DNA of 22,422 bases from contig DATDCV010000167.1 in the NCBI GenBank assembly GCA_036524155.1, positions 1-22,422 on the forward strand. The letters are read 5' to 3'. Shown piece by piece: positions 8,079-15,127 of this stretch. The notes beneath the pieces were generated by a model. It ran no database searches. It worked only from the letters and a program-made list of their open reading frames with translations, and was not told where the DNA came from. Numbering within the stretch: position 1 is the first letter of the stretch; the number at the start of each line of letters is the position of its first letter. The stretch comes from DATDCV01 sp036524155. GTDB taxonomy: Bacteria; Verrucomicrobiota; Verrucomicrobiia; Limisphaerales; UBA8199. The position numbers and the translations under genes were made by a program.

Positions 8079-8480
8079 TTACTTCACCAGCTTCAGGGCG
8101 ATCCTGGTTTTGATTTCAGCGGCCAGCTCAATGTCGGAGGCGCCGCCGGGGGTGCGGGTCTGGATGAGCACGGAGGTCACCGTCGCGTCGACAGGCTCAA
8201 CCCTGATCCAGACGCTCCGCTGCTCGATTTTGCCCTGCACAGTTTTGACGCCCGAAGTGTTAGTGGTGTTGTACAGGATCTCCTCGTTCACGAGGGTGCC
8301 CAGCGTGCGGACGACGTCTTTGGAGGCGTTAAAGCAGTCGTCCACGGACCGTTCGTAGCGGCCTTCGACTTTGTCCTTAACCCACGGCACGCCCGCTGTG
8401 GTCCGGTCGTTGACAGTGCCGACACAACCCAGCACACCGATCATTACCGCTGCCAGTAAAACCGCAGAAATTGTCTTCAT
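8079..8480 (-). CDS. Small predicted lipoprotein, possibly DUF3568-like
   Basis: 133 residues from ATG 8480; a second ATG directly before it (8483) is equally possible. The longer frame to 8801 enters the divergent gene and lacks a sensible N-terminus. The protein starts with a lipoprotein signal (MKTISAVLLAAVMIGVLGC) whose lipobox VLGC gives Cys19 as the lipidated residue. The mature part alternates helix and strand: YERSVDDCFNASKDVVRTLG, then strands around VQGKIEQRSVWIRVEPVD and SVLIQTRTPGG, then ELAAEIKTRIALKLV. This resembles the small helix-strand lipoproteins annotated as DUF3568, from memory and without a search. The function is unknown; it is probably anchored in a membrane facing the periplasm. 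No clear Shine-Dalgarno. Confidence 0.75.
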   Translation of the reverse strand: MKTISAVLLAAVMIGVLGCVGTVNDRTTAGVPWVKDKVEGRYERSVDDCFNASKDVVRTLGTLVNEEILYNTTNTSGVKTVQGKIEQRSVWIRVEPVDATVTSVLIQTRTPGGASDIELAAEIKTRIALKLVK

Positions 8481-8613
8481 CATGGATGGTATGCAACCAC
8501 ATTGGCTCGACTCGTCAAGCCCGGACTGGCGGGATCTCTGGACATTGGTTAGTTTTTCTGCAACTCTCGGCGGGTGCCGGTTGTTGAGCGCAAAATGACG
8601 CCGGTCCAAGCCT

Positions 8614-9393
8614 ATGGAAGAAACGCCACCGATTATCGAAAACCGTCCACCCGAAACACAGCGGCAGAGCACGTCCCTGGCGGCGCGCCTGTTGAACGTC
8701 TTTGCGATCCCGGGCGACGTGTTCGAGGAGGTGAAGAACAGCGCGATGTGCACGGCTAATTGGCTCGTACCCGCGCTGTTGCTGATCGTCGTTGGATGCA
8801 TCGGCGCATCGCTGGTTTACTCGCAGCCAGCGATCCAGCAGCAAGTGCGCGAGATGCAGGACAAAGTAATGGATAAGCTGGTGGAGAAGGGCCGGCTCAC
8901 AAAAGAGCAGGCCGATCAACAGCGCGAAGCGGGCGCAGTCAGCAGCCGCATTGGCGCCTACATCGGCCCTGTTTTTTACGCCCTGGCGAGCCCGTTTTGG
9001 TGGGGATTCCTGGTCTGGCTGCTGGGGACAAAGGTCCTCAAAGGGAGTTTTCCCTTTATGAAAGCCGTCGAGGTTGTGGGGCTTGGGAACGCGATTGCGA
9101 TCCTGGGTTCGGTGGTGACGACGTTGTTGATGGTGAGCCTGGGAAGCCTGGGGGCAACGCCGAGCCCGGCGCTGCTGGTGAAAGACTATGACCCGCAAAA
9201 GACGTCGCAGGCTCTGCTGCAATTGCCGAATGTGATTACGTTGTGGCTCCTGGCGGTGCGGTCCATTGGCCTTGCCAAGCTCGGCGGGACGCGGTTCGTT
9301 CCGGCGGCGGTTTGGGTGTTCGGCTTGTGGGTGCTGCAGACGTCGGTTTTGCTGGGTATCGGGCTAGCTATGAAAGCCATGCTCGGGTTGTAA
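8614..9393 (+). CDS. Yip1-like multi-pass membrane protein
   Basis: 259 residues. A soluble N-terminus (1-27) leads into RLLNVFAIPGDVFEEVK, the short amphipathic entry typical of bacterial Yip1-domain proteins (Pfam YIP1 type), then about five hydrophobic segments (49-68, 117-140, 150-182, 206-225, 235-256). A charged helix (70-108) separates the first two. The biochemical role of bacterial Yip1 proteins is not known. It is co-directional with and 76 nt upstream of the MacA-like adaptor, suggesting but not proving association with the exporter. The start is the first in-frame ATG; no strong ribosome binding site is visible. Confidence 0.75.
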   Translation: MEETPPIIENRPPETQRQSTSLAARLLNVFAIPGDVFEEVKNSAMCTANWLVPALLLIVVGCIGASLVYSQPAIQQQVREMQDKVMDKLVEKGRLTKEQADQQREAGAVSSRIGAYIGPVFYALASPFWWGFLVWLLGTKVLKGSFPFMKAVEVVGLGNAIAILGSVVTTLLMVSLGSLGATPSPALLVKDYDPQKTSQALLQLPNVITLWLLAVRSIGLAKLGGTRFVPAAVWVFGLWVLQTSVLLGIGLAMKAMLGL

Positions 9394-9469
9394 CCGGTTG
9401 GGCCGGTGCCGGAAGGGCTATCTTGGATGAAACAAAATGCGCCCAGGTGTGTCTTAATAGGAAGCTACA

Positions 9470-10906
9470 ATGGCAAAAAGTAAAAAGCGTCGCAAGATTC
9501 TGGTCTTTTCAGCGATTGGTGTCGTTGTCGCCGGGCTGGCAGCGTTCGCAGCCCTCAGGAAACGCGACCCGGTGATCACGGTGCAAACCGAAAAAGTGAC
9601 TTTCCGCAATCTTACGGAGTTGGTCACGGCCAACGGCAAAATCCAGCCGGTTGTGCAGGTGAAGATAAGCCCTGAGGTCAGCGGCGAAATCATCGAATTG
9701 CCGGTCAAGGAGGGCCAGTGCGTCACTAAAGGCGACTTGATCCTGAAGATCAAACCCGATTTCTACAACGCGCAGCGCAACTCGGCCGAGGCGGCCTACA
9801 ACTCATCGTTGGCCGGCCAGGAGACAGCCGTCGCGCGGATGCGCCAGGCTGAGGCTGAGTTCAAACGCGTGGAAGGCTTGTCTCAAACCAAGCTGGTATC
9901 GGACTCCGCCTATGACGAGGCCAAAGCGTCTTTTGACGTCGCCAAGGCCCAACTGAGCAGCTCCAAACACCAGGTGGAAATGAGCCGTGCCGCCCTGGCC
10001 AGCGCGCAAGAGAACCTGGACAAAACTACGATTGTTTCTCCACTAACCGGCACTATCAGCAAGTTGAACTCCGAGGTCGGCGAGCGGGTCGTTGGCACCG
10101 CCACCATGGCCGGCACCGAAGTTATGACCATCGCGGACCTCAACGAGATGGAAGCGCGCGTTGATATCGGCGAAATGGACGTTGTGCTGATCAAGGCCGG
10201 ACAGATCGTGCGGCTGGACGTGGATGCCTTCAAGGACCGTAAATTCGCCGGGACGGTGACGGAAATTGCCAATTCATCCAAGACCCAGTCGGGTTACAGC
10301 GGCGGCAGCAGCCAGGAGGCCACGAAATTCGAAGTCAAAATCCGGATCAAGGAAAAAGAAGCCTTCCGGCCGGGGATGTCCGTCACCGCGGAAATCGAGA
10401 CCCGTGGCCGAACGAACGTGCTAACGGTGCCGATCGCCAGCGTGACCACTCGGCTGCCGAAGGACGCGGACAAGAATAAGAAAACCGACCGCAGCGGAAA
10501 AAAGAGCAAAGGCGCCTCGTCAAATGCAGCCACGGCTTCAAGCCCCACCTCCAACACGACCAACAGTAGCACGGGCCAGGGCAACGGCGGAATCGCTGTG
10601 GCCGCCACCAACACGCCCGCGACGGACGGTACGAACGTGGCCAAGGCGGACAAGAAGGCTCCCAAACCCATCGAGGTGGTGTTCGTAATGGAGGGAGACC
10701 ACGCGAAAATGGTACCGGTGAAGATCGGGATCAGCGACGATTCTCATTGGGAGATCACGGAAGGCCTGAGGGAAGGCCAGGAGGTTGTCTCGGGCGGTTT
10801 CCGCGCGATTACCCGGGACCTTGAAGATGGCAAGAAGATCCGAAAAGGCCTGCCCCCGGTCGAAAAAGGCAAAGAAGGGGAGGGGACGAAAGATGAAAAG
10901 TCGTGA
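9470..10906 (+). CDS. MacA/HlyD-like periplasmic adaptor of an ABC exporter
   Basis: 478 residues. The start at 9470 is supported by AGGAAG 6 nt upstream. An N-terminal membrane anchor (about 9-28) follows the basic MAKSKKRRK. A lipoyl-like half (VQVKISPEVSGEIIELPVKEGQCV) is followed by a long alpha-helical hairpin (about 95-185), the second lipoyl half (TIVSPLTGTISKLNSEVGERV), a beta-barrel (about 215-325) and a membrane-proximal domain resuming at about 402 (IEVVFVMEGDHAKMVPVKIG). Between barrel and last domain lies a low-complexity insert of about 70 residues rich in Lys, Ser, Thr, Asn and Ala. Adaptors of this family link an inner-membrane transporter to an outer-membrane channel. The next genes encode the ATPase and permeases; no TolC-like gene is present here. 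Substrate unknown. Confidence 0.9.
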   Translation: MAKSKKRRKILVFSAIGVVVAGLAAFAALRKRDPVITVQTEKVTFRNLTELVTANGKIQPVVQVKISPEVSGEIIELPVKEGQCVTKGDLILKIKPDFYNAQRNSAEAAYNSSLAGQETAVARMRQAEAEFKRVEGLSQTKLVSDSAYDEAKASFDVAKAQLSSSKHQVEMSRAALASAQENLDKTTIVSPLTGTISKLNSEVGERVVGTATMAGTEVMTIADLNEMEARVDIGEMDVVLIKAGQIVRLDVDAFKDRKFAGTVTEIANSSKTQSGYSGGSSQEATKFEVKIRIKEKEAFRPGMSVTAEIETRGRTNVLTVPIASVTTRLPKDADKNKKTDRSGKKSKGASSNAATASSPTSNTTNSSTGQGNGGIAVAATNTPATDGTNVAKADKKAPKPIEVVFVMEGDHAKMVPVKIGISDDSHWEITEGLREGQEVVSGGFRAITRDLEDGKKIRKGLPPVEKGKEGEGTKDEKS

Positions 10907-10961
10907 ACGCGCGGCGCCGACGCAAAGCCGGTCGTAGCGCACTGCTGGCGGGCCGCGTTTC

Positions 10962-11699
10962 ATGCTTCAGACCATGTCGCTTATCCGACTAACCAAAATA
11001 TCCCGCCGCTACCAGATGGGATCCGAGACAATTCACGCGTTGCGCGAGGTGTCGCTTCAGATCGCGCGCGGTGAATATGTCGCCATCATGGGTCCTTCAG
11101 GCTCCGGAAAGTCCACGCTCATGAACCTGATCGGCTGCCTGGACAGCCCGAGCTCCGGCGAGTACGAGCTGAACGGCGTTCAGGTCAGCCAAATGGGCGA
11201 CAATCAACTGGCCGATATCCGGAACCGCGAGATCGGCTTTGTTTTCCAGACTTTTAACCTCCTTCCACGGTCCGACGCGCTGCGGAATGTGGAGTTGCCG
11301 CTCATTTACGCCGGGATGCCCTCCGAGGAAAGGAGGCAAATCGCGCTCGAGGCGTTGAGCCAGGTCGGCTTGGCCGACCGCATCCACCACAAACCCAACG
11401 AACTCTCCGGCGGACAGCGGCAGCGTGTGTCCATCGCCCGGGCGCTCGTCAACAAACCCTCGATTTTGCTCGCCGACGAGCCGACCGGGAACCTCGACAC
11501 TAAAACCGGCATCGAGATCCTGACTCTGTTCGATGAACTGGCCAAGAAGGGCAACACGCTCATCGTCGTCACGCACGAGGAAGATGTTGCCCGGCACGCG
11601 AGGCGGATTCTCAGGATTCGCGACGGATTGATTGCCAGCGATGACCGGACAGAACACCCGACGGGCAAGGAGGGGCGACTGACCGCCCTAACGGCCTGA
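10962..11699 (+). CDS. MacB/LolD-type ABC transporter ATP-binding protein
   Basis: 245 residues; a start at ATG 10974 (MSLIRLTKISRRY) is equally plausible, as neither has a Shine-Dalgarno. Motifs: Walker A GPSGSGKST (44-52), Q-loop FVFQTFNLLPR (Gln96), signature LSGGQRQRV (148-156), Walker B ILLADEPTGNLD (168-179) and the switch His205 in VTHEED. The combination FNLLPRxxALRNVELPLIYAG is typical of the MacB/LolD/FtsE class, which drives mechanotransmission permeases rather than transport through the membrane pore. It lies 55 nt after the adaptor gene and 25 nt before the first permease. In E. coli MacB the ATPase is fused to the permease; here it is separate. Confidence 0.94.
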   Translation: MLQTMSLIRLTKISRRYQMGSETIHALREVSLQIARGEYVAIMGPSGSGKSTLMNLIGCLDSPSSGEYELNGVQVSQMGDNQLADIRNREIGFVFQTFNLLPRSDALRNVELPLIYAGMPSEERRQIALEALSQVGLADRIHHKPNELSGGQRQRVSIARALVNKPSILLADEPTGNLDTKTGIEILTLFDELAKKGNTLIVVTHEEDVARHARRILRIRDGLIASDDRTEHPTGKEGRLTALTA

Positions 11700-11724
11700 C
11701 GGCAGTTGCGGCAGCCACGGCATA

Positions 11725-12957
11725 ATGAACCTGCTCACCGAGGTCAAGGAAGGCACGAGGATTTCCTGGGGAGCAATTCGCGCCAACAAAATGCGCTCCG
11801 TGCTCACGACGCTGGGCATCGTCATCGGGATTGTTACCGTGACACTGATGGGCACGGCGATTGCAGGGCTGAACCGGGCGTTTCTTAAGAACATCTCTTT
11901 CATCGGCGCAGATGTGCTTTACATCGACCGCTTCGACTGGTTTGTGAACTCGCACGAGGCGTGGATGCGCATGCAAAAGCGCCGCCCAGTCACCGAAACG
12001 CACGCCAACGCCCTGCGCGAACAACTCACGATGGCCCGCGCGGTGGCTCCTGTTTCTGAGACCTCGACCTCCGTTCGCTACAGACGCCGGGGTGGCGACA
12101 GCGTTCGCGTGATCGGAACCACCGAACAGTATGGCTTTACCAGCAGCGTCGGCCTCTCGCTGGGGCGGTTCATGTCGGCGAGTGAAGCCTCCGGCGGCCG
12201 GCCGGTGTGCGTGATCGGTTCGGAGGTGGCGACCAACCTGTTCCGGCGCGACGCGCCGCTAGGGAACCGCATTACAATTGGCGGCAAGTCCTTCGAGGTG
12301 ATTGGTGTCCTTGAAAAACAAGGGTCTTTCCTCGGCCTGTTCAGTCTCGACAACCAGGTAATCGTGCCGCTGGCGCAGTTTGCGGCTTCGTTCTGGCATG
12401 AGCCGGATTGCTCGATCCAGGTGAAGGTGAAGGAGCTCGAGCAACTGGAGGAGGCGAGGGAGGAATTGCGCGCCGCTATGCGGAAGGTCCGGCGCCTGGC
12501 GCCCACGACCCCGGACGACTTCGCCATCAACCAGCAAGACCAGTTCGTGAAGATGTTTCACAGGGTGGGCGGCACGATCGCCGCGGTGGGGGTGTTTATC
12601 ACCGGTCTGTCACTGTTTGTCGGCGGGATTGGCATCATGAACATCATGTTTGTGTCGGTGGCGGAGCGGACGCGCGAGATCGGCATTCGTAAGGCCATCG
12701 GCGCGAGGCGGCGCACCATCTTGCTGCAGTTCCTGATCGAGGCGGCGAGCATCTGCCTGCTCGGTGGGTTGATTGGGTTGTCGATCGCCTGGCCGTTGAC
12801 CCTCCTGGTGCAAAAGGTATTGCCCGCGACCCTGTCGCCGACCATCGTGGGTATCGCTATCCTGGTCTCGCTGGTGACGGGGGTGCTTTCCGGCTTTTTC
12901 CCTGCCTGGCGTGCGGCGCGGATGAACCCGGTGGACGCGCTCCGAACGGGGGAATGA
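11725..12957 (+). CDS. MacB-type ABC permease, first of two
   Basis: 410 residues. A cytoplasmic amphipathic start (NLLTEVKEGTRISWGAIRANK) leads to the first membrane helix (about 24-48). A large periplasmic MacB_PCD domain follows (about 50-280). Three C-terminal helices form the FtsX domain (about 283-310, 335-365, 372-393), with the conserved cytoplasmic loop ERTREIGIRKAIGARRR and the ending PAWRAARMNPVDALRTGE. There is no ATPase domain of its own, so it must use the product of the gene immediately upstream. Its last codons overlap the next permease gene (ATGA at 12954-12957). Confidence 0.92.
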   Translation: MNLLTEVKEGTRISWGAIRANKMRSVLTTLGIVIGIVTVTLMGTAIAGLNRAFLKNISFIGADVLYIDRFDWFVNSHEAWMRMQKRRPVTETHANALREQLTMARAVAPVSETSTSVRYRRRGGDSVRVIGTTEQYGFTSSVGLSLGRFMSASEASGGRPVCVIGSEVATNLFRRDAPLGNRITIGGKSFEVIGVLEKQGSFLGLFSLDNQVIVPLAQFAASFWHEPDCSIQVKVKELEQLEEAREELRAAMRKVRRLAPTTPDDFAINQQDQFVKMFHRVGGTIAAVGVFITGLSLFVGGIGIMNIMFVSVAERTREIGIRKAIGARRRTILLQFLIEAASICLLGGLIGLSIAWPLTLLVQKVLPATLSPTIVGIAILVSLVTGVLSGFFPAWRAARMNPVDALRTGE

Positions 12958-14216
12958 TGCCGACAAAACGCACAACCGTTCTGTTAGCGGAACTCGCCGA
13001 AAGCTTCCGCATGGCCATGGGCGCGCTGGCCGCGCACAAGCTGCGCTCAGCCCTGACCCTCCTGGGCGTGCTGGTGGGTGTATTCTCGATCATCGTCGTG
13101 ATGACGGCGATGCGGGTGATGCAAAGCGACATCGAGAAGGAAATGAGCCAGCTTGGCAGCCAGACGTTTATGATCCGCAAGTGGCCGGCGATGTACATGG
13201 GCGGGCCGGAGGGGTTCGAAAAATATTGGCGCCGGAAAGACATCACCCTGGCGCAGGGGATGCAGCTCCAGGAGCGCGCGACTCTGGCCCGCGCCGTGGG
13301 TCTGGAGGTGACGTTCTGGGGCGGGCAAATCGAGACCCGTTACAAGAAAACCGCTCCCAACGTGCAGCTTTTTGGCGAAACGCCGGATAGCTTTCTGGCC
13401 CGCAACTGGATCCTCGGCGAAGGGCGGCTGTTGCTCAACATGGACATCGACGGTGGCCGTCACGTGTGCGTGCTGGGAAGTGGGCTGGCAAAGACTGTTT
13501 TCCCTCATTCCTCAGCGGTCGGCGAACGCCTCAAGATCAACGGCATCAACTACACGGTTGTCGGCGTGCTCGAAGCCAAGGGCAGTCAAATGGGCGGCGA
13601 CCAGGACAATTTCGCCGTGGTGCCAGTGACGACCGGGCTCAACCGGTTCGGCCGCTGGCGCAGCCTCAACATCATGGTGCAGGCGCGCGACCAGGCGAGC
13701 TACGACGACACGGTGGAGCAGGCGCGAGGCATTCTGCGCGTGATCCGCAAGGTGCCGCCCGGCAAGGAGGATGATTTCGAGGTCTTCTCGAACGATTCGC
13801 TCATCGCTCAATTCAACGCCTTCACAATGGCGGTGCGGGTGGGTGTGTCGGCCGTCAGTTCGATTGCCTTGCTGGCGGCAGGAATCGGGATCATGAACAT
13901 CATGCTGGTTTCGGTGACCGAACGCACCCGCGAGATCGGCATTCGCCGGGCGGTGGGAGCCAAGAAGCGCAATATCATGACGCAGTTCATTATCGAGGCG
14001 ATCGTGATTTGCGAGGTGGGCGGCCTTTTCGGCGTGATCCTGGGGATCTTCGGTGGCAACGCCACGGCCTATTTCATGAAGCTCACACCGGTAATACCCG
14101 TGGACTGGGTCGTTATCGGCCTGGTGATCTGCTCGGTTGTCGGGATTGTCTTCGGGACCTACCCGGCGTACAAGGCGGCCAATCTGGACCCGATCGAATC
14201 GCTCAGGTACGAGTGA
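12954..14216 (+). CDS. MacB-type ABC permease, second of two
   Basis: 420 residues. The ATG at 12954 overlaps the preceding stop in ATGA and has GGGGGA directly before it. Architecture matches the first permease: helix at about 31-52, periplasmic domain about 55-290, and an FtsX domain with ERTREIGIRRAVGAKKR and the ending YPAYKAANLDPIESLRYE. The periplasmic parts of the two are clearly different in sequence (IRKWPAMYMGGPEGFEKYW here), so this is an old duplication. The single upstream ATPase and overlapping permease genes suggest a heterodimeric transporter; homodimers cannot be excluded. Confidence 0.92.
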   Translation: MMPTKRTTVLLAELAESFRMAMGALAAHKLRSALTLLGVLVGVFSIIVVMTAMRVMQSDIEKEMSQLGSQTFMIRKWPAMYMGGPEGFEKYWRRKDITLAQGMQLQERATLARAVGLEVTFWGGQIETRYKKTAPNVQLFGETPDSFLARNWILGEGRLLLNMDIDGGRHVCVLGSGLAKTVFPHSSAVGERLKINGINYTVVGVLEAKGSQMGGDQDNFAVVPVTTGLNRFGRWRSLNIMVQARDQASYDDTVEQARGILRVIRKVPPGKEDDFEVFSNDSLIAQFNAFTMAVRVGVSAVSSIALLAAGIGIMNIMLVSVTERTREIGIRRAVGAKKRNIMTQFIIEAIVICEVGGLFGVILGIFGGNATAYFMKLTPVIPVDWVVIGLVICSVVGIVFGTYPAYKAANLDPIESLRYE

Positions 14217-14240
14217 CGCGATTCGAGTCTCCACTCGGGC

Positions 14241-14269
14241 GTGACTTCCGGCCGTGGTTGCTGTCTAAT
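14241..14269 (+). promoter_or_regulatory. Possible sigma-70 promoter for the sigma factor gene
   Basis: GTGACT at 14241-14246 (4 of 6 matches to TTGACA) and TCTAAT at 14264-14269 (5 of 6 to TATAAT) are separated by 17 nt. Transcription would begin near 14276, so the mRNA would be leaderless at GTG 14275 or start translation at GTG 14287. Just upstream is a small inverted repeat, CGAGT-CTCC-ACTCG at 14224-14237. The matches could be chance. Confidence 0.3.
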
Positions 14270-14274
14270 GCGCA

Positions 14275-14847
14275 GTGAATGCAACTGTGAGCGAACCGCT
14301 GGCAGAGCCTGAAGCTTCGGAATCCCGCCAAACCGGGCTGGCGCCGTCGGAGTTCGCCGATCTCTACAATGAGCACAGCCGGGCGATATATTACTTGGCG
14401 TTGCGAATGTTGGGCGATCCCGAGAAGGCCGAAGATGCGACGCACGACGTGTTTCTGAAAGCCTTCCGCAAGATGGGCCAGTTCCGGGGAGAGGCGTCCT
14501 GGCGCACGTGGCTCTATCGCATCACAATCAACCATTGCCGGAACGTTCAGCAATCCTGGCACGACCGGCATATTTTCAGCAATGCGGAGGATGCGGTGTG
14601 GGAAACCACGCCGGCGCGGAGCGATTCTCCGCTCCGTGTCCTGGAGACGAAGGAGTTGGGCAGGCGGATTCAGCAGACCCTGGATCAACTGCCGCCGGAA
14701 TACCGCCTGTTGCTGCTGCTGGTGGCCGATGAAGAGATGAGTTATGAACAGATTGGCGCGTTGACCAACCAATCGACCGACGCGGTGCGGGGCAAGTTGC
14801 ACCGCGCGCGCAAGGCTTTCGCTGCTCTTTTTGAAAAATCCGCCTGA
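14275..14847 (+). CDS. RNA polymerase sigma factor, sigma-70 family, ECF-like
   Basis: 190 residues from GTG 14275; GTG 14287 is a second possible start and no in-frame ATG precedes the domain. Region 2 spans about 27-93 (FADLYNEHSRAIYYLALRML, then AEDATHDVFLKAFRKMGQFR and SWRTWLYRITINHCRN). Region 4 spans about 128-183 (IQQTLDQLPPEYRLLLLLV, then MSYEQIGALTNQSTDAVRGK as the helix-turn-helix). There is no region 3, as expected for an extracytoplasmic-function sigma factor. It directs RNA polymerase to a regulon not visible here. The next gene encodes a small soluble protein rather than a membrane anti-sigma factor with a zinc-finger motif. A candidate promoter overlaps the start region (see separate entry). 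Confidence 0.92.
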   Translation: MNATVSEPLAEPEASESRQTGLAPSEFADLYNEHSRAIYYLALRMLGDPEKAEDATHDVFLKAFRKMGQFRGEASWRTWLYRITINHCRNVQQSWHDRHIFSNAEDAVWETTPARSDSPLRVLETKELGRRIQQTLDQLPPEYRLLLLLVADEEMSYEQIGALTNQSTDAVRGKLHRARKAFAALFEKSA

Positions 14848-14856
14848 GGTGATGTT

Positions 14857-15102
14857 ATGGACGTTCCAAAAAAACTAACGACCCGCCAGCAGACTAACGA
14901 ACAAGCGCAGCTATCCGCGGGCCAAAGCACCCAGGCCGAGGCCACCCGCGAGTTTGCCACCGTTGACAAGATGCTGCGCCATGACTCGCTGCACACGCCG
15001 GTGCCGCCATCGATCGCCGTCCGCCTGCAAGAGTCCGTGCAGAAAGAGGCTCCTCTTTCACAACCCTGGTGGCGGCGACTTTTCGGAGGAGCGGGCGAAT
15101 AG
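14857..15102 (+). CDS. Small soluble protein following the sigma factor gene
   Basis: 81 residues, 9 nt after the sigma factor stop, with a strong ribosome binding site (GAGGTGA, about 5 nt before the ATG). The first 35 residues are polar and Gln-rich. Residues 33-62 (FATVDKMLRHDSLHTPVPPS, then AVRLQESV) look like a helix, a short loop with VPPS, and a second helix. The tail is PWWRRLFGGAGE. No membrane segment, no HxxxCxxC zinc-binding motif. Its position suggests a partner or regulator of the sigma factor, which is inference. Small proteins of this form after ECF sigma genes are, as I recall, common in Verrucomicrobiota, without an assigned function. The WWRRL tail recurs in the TPR protein at 16932-17708. 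Confidence 0.75.
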   Translation: MDVPKKLTTRQQTNEQAQLSAGQSTQAEATREFATVDKMLRHDSLHTPVPPSIAVRLQESVQKEAPLSQPWWRRLFGGAGE

Positions 15103-15127
15103 GCGGGGCGAAGGGCAGCAGAACCCG

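Noticed and set aside
8515..9222. Minus-strand ORF of 235 aa opposite the Yip1-like gene
   Set aside because: Gln/Arg/His-rich translation typical of an antisense shadow; the plus strand gives a coherent membrane protein.
9423..9458. Promoter (TTGGAT ... CTTAAT) before the MacA-like gene
   Set aside because: The spacing is about 24 nt instead of 16-18.
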